Source: FEN-1297 sp046704565
GTDB lineage: Bacteria > Bacteroidota > Ignavibacteria > Ignavibacteriales > Ignavibacteriaceae
Reading direction: 5' to 3'
Assembly (NCBI GenBank): GCA_046704565.1
Contig: JBJKRP010000335.1
Coordinates: 1-46,728 of the forward strand
Length of the DNA: 46,728 bases
Shown here: piece after piece, positions 6,919-15,959 of the stretch
How the letters are laid out: the number at the start of each line of letters is the position of its first letter
How positions within the stretch are numbered: the first letter of the stretch is position 1
Notes under the pieces: model-generated
Seen by the model: only the letters and a program-made list of their open reading frames with translations
Told to the model about the DNA's origin: nothing
The model's database searches: none
Program-made: the position numbers and the translations under genes

Positions 6919-9003
6919 TTAGTATCCGTCGATTTTCACTTCTAAATTCTCCGCCATCTTATGCACATCATAAGGCGCCGGTTTTCCTTTAAGAAATTTA
7001 TGAAACCAGTCCAGGTGCGCGTCGTAATAAAGAGGCATTGACTTTACGTAGTTAGGCCAGTGTCCGTCATTCTTAAAGATAATCAGCCGCGAATCAATTC
7101 CGAGAGTTTGAAGCGTAGTAAAATACTGGATGCTTTGAGTATATGGAACTCTAAAATCTTTTTGCCCAGTAATAATCAAAGTCGGCGTTTTAAAATTCTT
7201 AACATAGCTTGAAGGGGAAAACTTTTCGTATAAGCTTGAATTCCAGGGTTGACCTTTTAATTCCCAGTTAGGGAACCATATTTCTTCTGTTTCTCCCCAG
7301 AAAGACTTCAAGTCATAAATTCCCATCATCGATGCGAGGCACTTGAACCTGTGAGTTTTAGCCTGGAACCAATCCATCATGTAACCGCCGTAGGACCAAC
7401 CCATCGCCCCGATTTTGCTTGTATCTACATAAGGGAGTTTTTCCAGCGCATCAGTAACTTTCATAAGATCTTCAAATACTTTTCCTCCCCAGTCGCCGGA
7501 AATCTCTGCGGTGAATTTTTGTCCGTACCCGGTAGAGCCATGCGGATTGGGAAATGCGACAATGTAACCTGCGCCCGGATATATTTGCCAGTCTCCTCTA
7601 AAGGAATCCATCCATTGCATCTGGGGACCGCCGTGAACATTTAAAATTAGAGGATATTTCTTTTCAGGATCAAAGTCGTGGGGCTTAACTATAAAAACTT
7701 CTATATTGCTATTGTCTGCGCCTTTTACCCACATTTTTTCTGCGGGGCGGACATCAACCTCATTCAGAAAATCTTTATTAAAATCCGTCATCTCTATTGA
7801 AAGATCATTGGTCAGGTTTAAAAGATAAACCTCTCGAGGCTTATCTACAGAGCTTGAGAGGTAATAAATATATTTGCCGTTAGGCGAGACGTCGAAGCCG
7901 GCAATTGATTTTTCGTCGCTGACGTCGGAAATTGAATCTTTAGAAAGATCAATCTTATAAATAGGGGAATAGCCGTGAAATTCACCGGTGAAATAAATAC
8001 TTTTTGAGTCAGGGCTCCATTTGAAATCATCTACCCAGTTATCGAAGCTGTCGGTTATAATTTTTGACTGCCCCGTAGATCTGTTATAGAGTGCGATTCT
8101 GAACCTGTCGGATTCATAACCAGGTATTACCTGGGTCCGGTAAGCAATATATTTCCCGTCAGGTGAATAAATAGGAGAGCCGTCCCACGCTTTGTTAGCT
8201 TCAGTAATATCTTTTGCTTTCCCACCCGTAACAGGTACAACCCATAGGTCAGAATTTGTAGAAGCTTCGGGATGGGGATCATGGTTGGACACAAAGCATA
8301 GTTCTTTGCTGTCAGGTGAAAAGTTGTAGCCTATTCCTCCGCCTAACATAAAAGTAGGGGAGACATATTTACCGGGCGTTACGTCCGTATAGGTCTTAGT
8401 TAAGAAATTGTAAATGAAAATATGAGTATACTTGCCTGCTGAATAGCTTGTCCAATGCCTGAACAGAAGATGATCTGCAACGTAAGCCTGTACAGAACCT
8501 TGCGAAGCTGCGGAATCGATTCTTTTGTTACAATCGTTGTCGGCGCCGCAATCAGGATAAACATCGGTCGAAAATGCGACCATCTCTCCGTTAGGAGATA
8601 TTACGGGCGCATCTATTCCTGTTGAAACGTCGGTAACCTGTGTCGTCTTGTCTTCGTCGAGTGAATAATAAAATAATTCCGGAGCGCCGCTTCTTACCGA
8701 TACAAAATAAACTCCTTTGTTATCTACAGACCAGACCGGTTCATAATCATCTTTTTCGTAAGAAGTAATTCTTTTAATATTTGTTCCATCGGAATTCATT
8801 ATATAAATATCTGTGTTGGATGTACCGGCGTCAAAGTTGTACACAGTCAGGGTATAGGCAATCATAGCTCCGTTGGGAGAAACTACAGGTGCGCCAACCG
8901 ATTTTATCTTATATAAATCGGCTATGGTAAATGGCTTTTTCTGGGCAAAGGAGAAAGGCGAAATTAGAACGAACGAAATAAGAAATAGAAAAATTCTTTT
9001 CAT
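6919..9003 (-). CDS. S9 family prolyl oligopeptidase-like peptidase, exported
   Basis: The 694-residue protein starts with a signal peptide (MKRIFLFLISFVLISPFSFA). A beta-propeller of WD40-like TolB repeats follows (about residues 30-400; repeated SPNG and SPD(G/S)K turns). The C-terminal alpha/beta-hydrolase domain has the nucleophile motif GWSYGGYM near residue 536, Asp in TGQKDFRVP and His in NDGHWP. This is the dipeptidyl-peptidase/acylaminoacyl-peptidase layout, cleaving short peptides in the periplasm. The length is normal. No type IX sorting domain follows the hydrolase domain. It is probably a single-gene unit. Confidence 0.93.
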   Translation of the reverse strand: MKRIFLFLISFVLISPFSFAQKKPFTIADLYKIKSVGAPVVSPNGAMIAYTLTVYNFDAGTSNTDIYIMNSDGTNIKRITSYEKDDYEPVWSVDNKGVYFVSVRSGAPELFYYSLDEDKTTQVTDVSTGIDAPVISPNGEMVAFSTDVYPDCGADNDCNKRIDSAASQGSVQAYVADHLLFRHWTSYSAGKYTHIFIYNFLTKTYTDVTPGKYVSPTFMLGGGIGYNFSPDSKELCFVSNHDPHPEASTNSDLWVVPVTGGKAKDITEANKAWDGSPIYSPDGKYIAYRTQVIPGYESDRFRIALYNRSTGQSKIITDSFDNWVDDFKWSPDSKSIYFTGEFHGYSPIYKIDLSKDSISDVSDEKSIAGFDVSPNGKYIYYLSSSVDKPREVYLLNLTNDLSIEMTDFNKDFLNEVDVRPAEKMWVKGADNSNIEVFIVKPHDFDPEKKYPLILNVHGGPQMQWMDSFRGDWQIYPGAGYIVAFPNPHGSTGYGQKFTAEISGDWGGKVFEDLMKVTDALEKLPYVDTSKIGAMGWSYGGYMMDWFQAKTHRFKCLASMMGIYDLKSFWGETEEIWFPNWELKGQPWNSSLYEKFSPSSYVKNFKTPTLIITGQKDFRVPYTQSIQYFTTLQTLGIDSRLIIFKNDGHWPNYVKSMPLYYDAHLDWFHKFLKGKPAPYDVHKMAENLEVKIDGY

Positions 9004-9113
9004 GTGAATTACCGCTGCTTTTATTTTTATAAGATTGTAAGGTTGTTATTCGAATAATATTTTTAGGGATGAAATTTTAACGCCACTCAGCACGGATACG
9101 GATAGGATTATCT

Positions 9114-10961
9114 TTAGTTGATAAGCGATTCAATTTCATCCAGAAGTAAGTTCATTTTCAGTGAAACAGCATTAACAGGTTCGGAAGCGCTCATGTCTAC
9201 TCCAGCCGATTTCAGAATATTTATCGGGTAATCAGAACTGCCGGATTTGAGAAAATGCAAATAGCGCTCAACTGCAGAGGCTCCTTCTTTTTTGACTTTT
9301 TGAGCTAAAACTTCCGATGCAGCAAAGCCTGTTGCATATTGGTAAACATAAAAATTATAATAGAAGTGAGGGACTCTTGCCCAGGTGTACTCTTCTTCGT
9401 TATCAATTACCATTTCATCTCCCCAATATTTTTGAGTTATATCTTTATACATCCTGCACAGCATATCAGGCGTTAAAGCTTCGCCGTTCTCCGTTTTCTG
9501 ATAAACCAGGGATTCAAATTCGGCAAACATTGTCTGCCTGTAAAATGTCGAAGTTATGTTGCTGAGATATTTTTCAATAAGATAAAGCTTCTCGCTTTTT
9601 GATGAAGCATGTTCTATCAAATAATCAAGAAGCAAAGATTCGTTAAATGTTGATGCAACTTCTGCAAGGAAGATAGAATAGTTCGCATATATGTATGGCT
9701 GGGATCTACCGGTGTAATACGAATGCATGTTATGTCCCATTTCATGTGCAAGAGTAAAAACATCGTTCAGGTTGTCGGTCCAATTTAATAACACATAAGG
9801 ATGGACACCGAATGTAGTTCCGGAAGAATAAGCTCCGCTTCGTTTTGACTTTGTCTCATACACATCAAGCCATCTGTTTTCAAACGCTGTTTTTAGTGAA
9901 GCTAAATAATCTTCTCCGAGAGGTGACAGGGCTTTTAGCACCAGCTCTTTTGCTTCCCAGTAGGAATATTTCTTTTCCTTTTCTTCCTGGAAGAGAGTTA
10001 CATACGAATCGTATGGATGAAGCTCTTCCAAATTTAAAAGTCTTTTTTTGATTGAAGCCCACCTGTTCAATGGTTTCAGGTTATTATTAACCGATGCAAG
10101 CAGGTTATCATAGACAGTAAGAGGGATGTTATTCCCGTCAAGAGCCGCTTCACGCACGGAACCGTACTTCCTTGCTTTAGCAATAAAAATATTTGCTTTA
10201 AGATTACCGTTAAATAATATTGTAAGCGTATTAGCGTAATCTTTGAACTGTTTATAATAACTTTTATATACATTCTTTCTGAACTCACGGCTATAAGAGT
10301 ACATAGCGGAATAATACCTGCCGTGGGATATTTCAATCGCCTTGCCCTTTTCGTCCTTTACTACGGGGAATTTTATATCGGCATTAGTGAACATCGAGAA
10401 GGCATCATAAGGTATCTGGAGCACTTCGCTCGAATCTGCAAGCACTTCCTCAACTTCTTTGTGCAAAGTATGTTTTTTCATCCTGATTATATCGTCAATA
10501 TAATGCCGATAAATCTTCAGATCGTCGATTGCGCTAATAATTGAGTTTAATTTATCTAAGGAAATGTTGAGTATTTCGGGACGGATAAATGAAGCTGCCG
10601 ATGAAAGTCTTGCTGCTAAATTCTTTACCCTATCATCCATTGCCTGGTATTGCGGAACTAGCATGTCGCTGTCCTTTGAGAGGGAAGCATACAGGTTTAG
10701 CCTGTCCAGTTTAATTCCAATTGAGTCCTGGAGCCTTAAACACTCCAGCAAAGAATCGGAGCCATGGGCAAGTTTACCTTCAAACTTTTTTATTACATGA
10801 ATATTTGCTTCGACCCATTTAAAGTCTGTTTCCCATTTGCTGTCGTCGGGATAAATATCTTTTAACTCCCATTTAAATTGCTCTTCAATATCTTCCCTTA
10901 AAGGCAAAGAGGCTGATTCTTCGTGCAAAAGAAATCTTCCGCTATTTTTTTTGAATAACAT
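9114..10961 (-). CDS. pepF: Oligoendopeptidase F (M3 family)
   Basis: This is a 615-residue cytosolic zinc metallopeptidase that cleaves short peptides. The zinc motif HEMGHNMH lies near residues 406-413, with the downstream glutamate in ASTFNESLLL. The N-terminal 300 residues carry the helical domains of PepF (FKWELKDIYPDDSKWE near the start). The length matches the family, about 600 residues. It has no signal peptide. It follows the S9 peptidase region but is separated from it by 110 bases, so co-transcription is possible but unproven. Confidence 0.95.
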   Translation of the reverse strand: MLFKKNSGRFLLHEESASLPLREDIEEQFKWELKDIYPDDSKWETDFKWVEANIHVIKKFEGKLAHGSDSLLECLRLQDSIGIKLDRLNLYASLSKDSDMLVPQYQAMDDRVKNLAARLSSAASFIRPEILNISLDKLNSIISAIDDLKIYRHYIDDIIRMKKHTLHKEVEEVLADSSEVLQIPYDAFSMFTNADIKFPVVKDEKGKAIEISHGRYYSAMYSYSREFRKNVYKSYYKQFKDYANTLTILFNGNLKANIFIAKARKYGSVREAALDGNNIPLTVYDNLLASVNNNLKPLNRWASIKKRLLNLEELHPYDSYVTLFQEEKEKKYSYWEAKELVLKALSPLGEDYLASLKTAFENRWLDVYETKSKRSGAYSSGTTFGVHPYVLLNWTDNLNDVFTLAHEMGHNMHSYYTGRSQPYIYANYSIFLAEVASTFNESLLLDYLIEHASSKSEKLYLIEKYLSNITSTFYRQTMFAEFESLVYQKTENGEALTPDMLCRMYKDITQKYWGDEMVIDNEEEYTWARVPHFYYNFYVYQYATGFAASEVLAQKVKKEGASAVERYLHFLKSGSSDYPINILKSAGVDMSASEPVNAVSLKMNLLLDEIESLIN

Positions 10962-11083
10962 AACCCCGCACTTCCCTCAAAAAGTTGTAACAAATAAATC
11001 GCATTTTGGATTACAAAATATAAGGTTTAGCCGGAACTTCCAAGCGCTTATCCCTGTGAACTTCATGACAGCTAAATAGAAGT

Positions 11084-11389
11084 TTAAATCATCTCCATTA
11101 CTGTTCGTGCAGTTGTAATCTTCCCGATAAATTTTGAGGCGGAATCTGCTTGAAGTCTGGCGGCTTCTTTTTCTGCGTACGAAAGATAATTATCTATTGA
11201 TTCGCATTCATATTGAACTATGTAGGTTGATTCACCTTCCATACTGGTTGGAATACGAACTCTAAACATTCTGTGGTTATTAAAAAAACCGGTGTGTAAA
11301 ATATCAGGTATGTGCTTATCCCTCATCCATTGACACCACTCCTGCTCAACTTCTTTCTTAACTATCGTGGTAATGCTGTATATTATCAT
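11084..11389 (-). CDS. DUF4286 family protein
   Basis: A 101-residue protein of the DUF4286 type, an EthD-like ferredoxin fold. It begins MIIYSITTIVKKEVEQEWCQ and contains WMRDKHIPDILHTGFF and a YIVQYECESIDNYLSY stretch, both characteristic. I prefer the ATG at 11389; a TTG six codons upstream is also in frame. The function is unknown in the family. It precedes pepF on the same strand with 120 bases between them. Confidence 0.85.
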   Translation of the reverse strand: MIIYSITTIVKKEVEQEWCQWMRDKHIPDILHTGFFNNHRMFRVRIPTSMEGESTYIVQYECESIDNYLSYAEKEAARLQADSASKFIGKITTARTVMEMI

Positions 11390-11544
11390 ACTAAATTTTG
11401 TTATCAAAAAACAATTCTAAAAAACTTAGCGAACTTAGAATAATTTTACTATAAAAGCTAATAAGCAGTTTGTTGGTATTCTTCAATCAATACTGCTTAA
11501 AATAAAAATGTACGGTGATATATGGCACAGTGAAAAAAAAATTC

Positions 11545-11573
11545 TGGACAATATATACTTGACATTGTATATT
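11545..11573 (+). promoter_or_regulatory. Sigma-70-like promoter of an orphan transcript
   Basis: TGGACA at 11545-11550 and TATATT at 11568-11573 are separated by exactly 17 bases, each one mismatch from consensus. No plus-strand gene follows before the terminator at 11625-11665, so this promoter would drive a non-coding transcript. A weaker overlapping TATACT at 11554 has no comparable -35. Confidence 0.5.
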
Positions 11574-11579
11574 TACGAC

Positions 11580-11665
11580 GGCTCTTTCAGAAGGTTCTCC
11601 CCTGCCTTTTGATATATAGGAGCTAAAGCCCAGTAATCGCCAGGTTACGGGGCTTTTTTATTTTT
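11580..11665 (+). ncRNA. Candidate small RNA, about 80 nt
   Basis: Between two minus-strand genes, a consensus-like promoter (11545-11573) points to a start near 11580. The region ends in a rho-independent terminator with the U-run on the plus strand. No convincing open frame fits inside. The terminator hairpin is compound (AAAGCCC/GGGCTTT outer stem, GTAA/TTAC inner stem). I know no family that it matches. Confidence 0.4.
11625..11665 (+). terminator. Intrinsic terminator with no upstream plus-strand gene
   Basis: Outer stem AAAGCCC (11625-11631) with GGGCTTT (11650-11656) and inner stem GTAA/TTAC, followed by TTTTTTATTTTT on the plus strand. On the minus strand no U-run follows, so it does not serve the lipoprotein gene that ends at 11678. 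Confidence 0.7.
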
Positions 11666-11677
11666 AATGTTTAAGAG

Positions 11678-12724
11678 CTAATTTCTTCCGTTATCTTTAT
11701 TTCTTTCGTCCTGTTTCCTGCTATCCCTTTGCTTATTTTGGTTCCCTGATCTCTTTTTTTCATTTACCTGTTCCCGTTTTTTTACATCTTCTTTTTTTGC
11801 AGGCTCAATTCTTTTTGCAGGCTCGCGTCGAATAACATTTTTTTGCGGCTGATCTTTTCTTATGACTTTTCCGCCGTTCTCGTTCCTAACCGGCTCGCCT
11901 CTGTCGGGCGTATTCCTTTTAATCTCGGGGTTATTTCTGTTCTTGGGTTCCGTTCTGGTTTCGGTTTTTGAATTTTGGCTGCTTCTACCTTCCGGAGGCT
12001 TAACCGGAAGCACTGCAGGCGCATTAGGTTCAGGTCTCTTTACGGTGTTTTCATTTTCAACTCTAAAGCGGATTAAGTCTCTTCCTCCCGATCTAATATT
12101 TTCCCGTACAGGTCTTACAGGTTCGATAGTCCTGCGTGTAACTCTCTCAATGCTTCGTATGTCTGGTGCACGACCGCCGTCTCTCGAGCGAAGCTCACGT
12201 ATGTCAGGCGAAACAGATCGATCTCTATATCGTACTACATCTCTATCGATGAAATTTTCTTCATGGACAATAACCCATACTCTAACTTCTGGGTGAGAGA
12301 AATATTCCGTTTCATTTATTCCCGGCGGCGGCAAAGGTGCCCAGCCAACGTAACCGTTTGAATGATACCATACGACTCTGGCAGGCTGCCAGTCATAACC
12401 TGGGATCCAGACCCAGCCGTAACTGCGGCTGAATTGCCAGTAGCCATAATGGTAAACGATCCAACCGTAAGGTTCGTTTGAATCCCACATCCAGCCGTTA
12501 TCGGTCCATACCCAATGTCCATCGGCATAAGGCTGCCAGTTATTTTCATCATAAGGCTGCCAGACTGTTCCAAGTCCCGGAACATTAATCCATTGTCCGT
12601 AACCATCCAATGAGTTAAAAGCCGGGTACGGATCATGTCTGACGACGTAGGTTTGACTGCTCATTGCACAGCCGTATAACCACATTGTCGCTATAGCTAA
12701 AGAAACCCACATTAATCGTTTCAT
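11678..12724 (-). CDS. DUF6600 domain lipoprotein with basic tail
   Basis: The 348-residue protein begins with a lipoprotein signal ending in the lipobox LYGC (Cys about residue 19). A WQPY/WVWTDNGWMW-rich domain follows at residues 35-140, made of short Trp/Tyr repeats ending GWVWIPGYDWQPA and VGWAPLPPPG; this is the DUF6600 pattern. From residue 160 on it is low-complexity, rich in Arg, Lys, Pro, Glu and Asn, and probably disordered. It is likely anchored in a membrane with the tail in the periplasm. Its role is unknown. It is monocistronic. Confidence 0.85.
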   Translation of the reverse strand: MKRLMWVSLAIATMWLYGCAMSSQTYVVRHDPYPAFNSLDGYGQWINVPGLGTVWQPYDENNWQPYADGHWVWTDNGWMWDSNEPYGWIVYHYGYWQFSRSYGWVWIPGYDWQPARVVWYHSNGYVGWAPLPPPGINETEYFSHPEVRVWVIVHEENFIDRDVVRYRDRSVSPDIRELRSRDGGRAPDIRSIERVTRRTIEPVRPVRENIRSGGRDLIRFRVENENTVKRPEPNAPAVLPVKPPEGRSSQNSKTETRTEPKNRNNPEIKRNTPDRGEPVRNENGGKVIRKDQPQKNVIRREPAKRIEPAKKEDVKKREQVNEKKRSGNQNKQRDSRKQDERNKDNGRN

Positions 12725-12879
12725 GATTTCACCATTATAAAAATTTGTTTGCTTTATTAAGTTACAACTTAAGTACCAGTTTCGTTATATCAATTATATT
12801 ACAAAATTTCAAATCGTTTAAGTGTTACTACTTTACACGCTGTTGTCTTTACTATTCAACAGTTCAATAAATTGTCCAA

Positions 12880-13539
12880 TTAATTATTTTGATTTATTTT
12901 CTTATTTAGAAGCACAAGGCTTTCTTCCACCTCCTCCCGCGGCAGGTTGCCGTTTGTTAAAATTTCATTTGGCTTTTGAAGAAGTCTTTGGCAGAATCTA
13001 ATTCCGTCGGCAATATATTTGGGATCATAATCAATCAAATCAAAGATGAGATTTTCAGCCTCATCGAATTTTCCTCTAAACTCATAATAAAAGAAGAGGC
13101 TTTCTTCGGTATCGATATTAATTTCCATATCTTTAAGACGTCCGGCTACGGTGTCTACAATTTTTAAATGTTCGGGTTCAATTAAAACAGGGTTTGTCTT
13201 TAGTCCTTCAACAAAGAAATATAAAGACCTCTCACTCATCTCAATATATTTTTCTTGATCATTTCGAAGTTTGTACAAATCAGCTTCTTCCTTAAAGATA
13301 ACGCCAAGCAGGTAGCAGTTAGGCGAAATTAAGGATTCGTTATTGGAGATCATTTTTATTAGTTGAGCGTCCGACAAGCTGTCTATAAACTTTCTATCGA
13401 ATCCGAAAAATTCTTTTGTCAGCTTGTCTATCTCTAAGAAACCTTCCTCCGTGTTGTTGCCTCTTTTAAGTTCAAGAAGCCGCTCGATTACTCTTATAAG
13501 AGTATCGACCATTCTCATTATGTAGTCTTTTGTAAGCAT
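12880..13539 (-). CDS. DUF6483-like helical protein
   Basis: A 219-residue, all-helical cytosolic protein opening MLTKDYIMRMVDTLIRVIER and having DKLTKEFFGFD near residue 45, as in DUF6483 proteins. The C-terminal two thirds look like TPR-like helices (LYKLRNDQEKYIEMSERSLY). No catalytic motif is visible. The function is unknown and the family call is from memory of the N-terminal pattern. It stands alone and is divergent from rnhC. Confidence 0.65.
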   Translation of the reverse strand: MLTKDYIMRMVDTLIRVIERLLELKRGNNTEEGFLEIDKLTKEFFGFDRKFIDSLSDAQLIKMISNNESLISPNCYLLGVIFKEEADLYKLRNDQEKYIEMSERSLYFFVEGLKTNPVLIEPEHLKIVDTVAGRLKDMEINIDTEESLFFYYEFRGKFDEAENLIFDLIDYDPKYIADGIRFCQRLLQKPNEILTNGNLPREEVEESLVLLNKKINQNN

Positions 13540-13726
13540 ATTTATACTTTACATTCTTGTAATGTAATTTTTTCGATGACTAAATATATAACAACAAAAT
13601 TTTCTAATAAAGAATATTGTGGCGAATAAAACCTGTTAGAAACAGCAATGCTCTGATGTCATTTGATTATTTCATTTTATAATTATTTGAGATTTGAGTA
13701 TTTTTGCACCGAAAGATTAAGCTTGG

Positions 13727-14641
13727 ATGAATACATCAGAACAAAAAGCTAAGGATTTGATTGCTTCCTATATTGGACTGATAAAAAAGAACGGGTTTGA
13801 AACTGGTAATTATACACGGAAGCAATACAATTTTGAAGTTGATTTAAAAAATAGTCTGGAGAAAGTTAAGCTGCTGGTTTACTTCGGCAGTAAAGGAATT
13901 AAAACAGTAATTCAAGGCAACAAGGAAACAGACTTTTACAGAAAGATAAACGAATTACTCTTTGGTGAGAAGTTATTTGAGACGCAGCCTTTGGAAATTC
14001 AAGAGCCGGAAAGGTACATTGGAACAGATGAATCCGGCAAAGGCGATTACTTCGGTCCGCTTGTAATTTGCGGCGTATATGTGGACAAAGAAACATCAGC
14101 CAGGTTAAAGAAAATCGGCGTAAGAGACAGTAAAGAACTGTCCGAAAGCTCCATCAGGAAAATCTCTTCAGAAATAAAAAAAATATCCGCAGGAAGCTAT
14201 AATCTGATAGTAATTAATCCCGAAAAATATAATCAGCTTTATGAACGGGTGAAGAACGTAAACAGGCTTCTCGGCTGGGCGCATGCGAAGGTTCTTGAAA
14301 ATCTGCTCGTTCAATGTTCTGCTGAGGAAGCTATAAGCGATAAGTTCGGCGATGAGAGTTTTATAAGAAGTTCATTGCAGGAAAGAGGAAAGAATATTTT
14401 ACTGCATCAATTAACAAAGGCAGAACGTTATACGGCGGTTGCTGCTGCTTCAATTTTGGCGAGAGAAAAATTCTCCGATTGGTTTGAAGCTCAAAGAAAG
14501 GTTTTAGGAATCGAGCTTCCAAAAGGCGCATCGGTTACGGTAGAGAAAACGGCGAACGATATAAAAGACAAATTCGGCGAGGCTAAGTTAAAAGAGCTGG
14601 TAAAAATTCATTTCAGAACAACAAATAAAATCATTAAGTAA
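13727..14641 (+). CDS. rnhC: Ribonuclease HIII
   Basis: A 304-residue endonuclease that cuts the RNA strand of RNA-DNA hybrids. An N-terminal substrate-binding domain (residues 1-90, TBP-like) precedes the RNase H fold, which opens with YIGTDESGKGDYFGPLVICG. The DEDE-type active site uses Asp and Glu of DESGKG, with a further Asp in VRDSKELS and a later acidic residue. The glycine-lysine GKG motif separates types II and III, and the extra N-terminal domain and length point to HIII. It is 24 bases upstream of the phosphofructokinase gene and probably co-transcribed with it. Confidence 0.93.
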   Translation: MNTSEQKAKDLIASYIGLIKKNGFETGNYTRKQYNFEVDLKNSLEKVKLLVYFGSKGIKTVIQGNKETDFYRKINELLFGEKLFETQPLEIQEPERYIGTDESGKGDYFGPLVICGVYVDKETSARLKKIGVRDSKELSESSIRKISSEIKKISAGSYNLIVINPEKYNQLYERVKNVNRLLGWAHAKVLENLLVQCSAEEAISDKFGDESFIRSSLQERGKNILLHQLTKAERYTAVAAASILAREKFSDWFEAQRKVLGIELPKGASVTVEKTANDIKDKFGEAKLKELVKIHFRTTNKIIK

Positions 14642-14665
14642 ATTATGTGTTAAAGAGGAATATAT

Positions 14666-15763
14666 ATGGCAGGAAAAACTAAAGTAAAGAGAATTGGTAT
14701 ACTAACAGGCGGCGGCGATTGCCCCGGCTTAAACGCCGTTATTCGAGGTGTTACTAAGCCGGCACAAGATTATGGAATGTCCGTACTGGGAATAATAGAC
14801 GGGTTTGAAGGACTGGTTGAAGGGCGGGCTCGTGAACTGAAGAATGATGATGTCTCTGGTATCTTAGGTCGTGGCGGTACAATTCTCGGCTCGTCGAACA
14901 AAGGCGATCCTTTCCACTGGCCCGAGCTGCGGGACGGAAAAATTGAGATCGTTAACAGGGCGAACTCTGCATTAAAAAATTATCAGGCATGGAACCTTGA
15001 CGCGCTGATTGCAATAGGCGGCGACGGCACAATGCACATTTGCAACAAGCTCGGTCAGATGGGGATGAATATGATCGGCGTACCCAAAACGATTGATAAC
15101 GACCTTGAAGCTACAGACCTTACGTTCGGACATGATTCAGCCGTGTTTGTAGTTGCTGAGGCTTTAGACAGGCTGCATACGACCGCTTCATCTCATCATA
15201 GAGTTATTGTTATGGAAGTGATGGGAAGATATGCCGGATGGATAGCATTGAACGGCGGATTGGCAGGCGGTGCCGATATTATTCTAATACCTGAAATTCC
15301 TTTCTCATGGGAAAAGATATATGATAAGATTTTGAAGCGCGAGCTGATGGGAAAAAAGTTTAGCCTTGTCTGCGTTGCCGAAGGTGCAAAGCCTAAAGAC
15401 GGCGAAATGGTTGTTAAAGGGACCGATATAAAGCGCCACGATCCAACCCAGCTTGGAGGCATTGGAGAACTGGTAGCTAAAAGGATTGAAGAAAATACAG
15501 GAAGAGAAACCCGTGTTACTGTGCTTGGACATGTTCAGAGAGGCGGAAGCCCTACACCGTTTGATAGAATCCTGTCCACAAAGTTTGGAACATTTGCTAT
15601 CGATCTGGCTGCAAGACATAAGTTCGGAAGAATGGTTGCTTTGAAAGGTGATTTAATTAAAAACGTGAAGATAGAAGACGCTATTTCTCATCAAAAGCTG
15701 GTAATGCCCGACAATCAAAATGTAATAGCTGCAAAAGCTGTTGGAATTTCTTTCGGCGAATAA
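14666..15763 (+). CDS. pfkA: 6-phosphofructokinase, ATP-type Gly with PPi-type Lys
   Basis: This glycolytic enzyme of 365 residues phosphorylates fructose 6-phosphate. The N-terminal nucleotide loop is GGGDCPGLNAVIRG and the second loop is AIGGDGTMH near residue 118. The catalytic PKTIDND follows near residue 140, with the sugar-binding MGRYAGWIA and ERGGSP-like HVQRGGSP segments after it. In the family, Gly in GGDG favours ATP while Lys in PKTIDND is typical of PPi enzymes; this mixed pair is seen in group III phosphofructokinases. I infer ATP use, with altered regulation. An AAGAGGAATATAT ribosome site precedes the ATG. Confidence 0.93.
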   Translation: MAGKTKVKRIGILTGGGDCPGLNAVIRGVTKPAQDYGMSVLGIIDGFEGLVEGRARELKNDDVSGILGRGGTILGSSNKGDPFHWPELRDGKIEIVNRANSALKNYQAWNLDALIAIGGDGTMHICNKLGQMGMNMIGVPKTIDNDLEATDLTFGHDSAVFVVAEALDRLHTTASSHHRVIVMEVMGRYAGWIALNGGLAGGADIILIPEIPFSWEKIYDKILKRELMGKKFSLVCVAEGAKPKDGEMVVKGTDIKRHDPTQLGGIGELVAKRIEENTGRETRVTVLGHVQRGGSPTPFDRILSTKFGTFAIDLAARHKFGRMVALKGDLIKNVKIEDAISHQKLVMPDNQNVIAAKAVGISFGE

Positions 15764-15793
15764 AAAAAATTCCCAGAAATTACTTATCTTAAT

Positions 15794-15822
15794 TTGTTTT
15801 TACAGGTGGTTAAATTTATATT
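15794..15822 (+). promoter_or_regulatory. tRNA-Asp promoter
   Basis: TTGTTT (15794-15799) and TATATT (15817-15822) are 17 bases apart, placing the start about 20 bases before the tRNA. A GTGGTTAAA/TTTGACCAC inverted repeat (15806-15829) overlaps it and may also end the pfkA transcript. Confidence 0.5.
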
Positions 15823-15848
15823 TGACCACTAAATTTTAAAGAAGTACC

Positions 15849-15922
15849 GGGGTCGTAGTTCAGTTGGTTAGAACGCCTGCCTGTCACGCAGGAGGTCGCG
15901 AGTTCGAGTCTCGTCGGCCCCG
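15849..15922 (+). tRNA. tRNA-Asp (anticodon GTC)
   Basis: A standard cloverleaf: acceptor GGGGTCG with CGGCCCC (one G-T pair), anticodon arm CCTGC-CTGTCAC-GCAGG giving anticodon GTC, and T-arm with GAGTTCGAGTC. CCA is not encoded. Its 3' part, from the second half of the anticodon arm to the end, recurs twice downstream at the ends of GIY-YIG cassettes, so this gene appears to be the target of repeated insertion while remaining intact. Confidence 0.96.
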
Positions 15923-15926
15923 CAAG

Positions 15927-15950
15927 AAGCTCATCAAAAAAGGTGAGCTT
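15927..15950 (+). terminator. Hairpin after tRNA-Asp (copy 1)
   Basis: AAGCTCA and TGAGCTT form a 7-bp stem with a 10-base A-rich loop, followed only by TATTAG, so termination is probably leaky and could let the tRNA promoter transcribe the GIY-YIG gene. The same hairpin recurs at about 16258-16281. Confidence 0.45.
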
Positions 15951-15959
15951 TATTAGTTA

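Noticed and set aside
6919..9003. Type IX secretion cargo: S9 peptidase with sorting domain
   Set aside because: The protein ends soon after the hydrolase domain with no added C-terminal beta-domain.
11862..12296. A 144-codon plus-strand frame within the DUF6600 lipoprotein gene
   Set aside because: It is the antisense shadow of a low-complexity Arg/Pro-rich region, hence its Leu/Ser/Gly bias.
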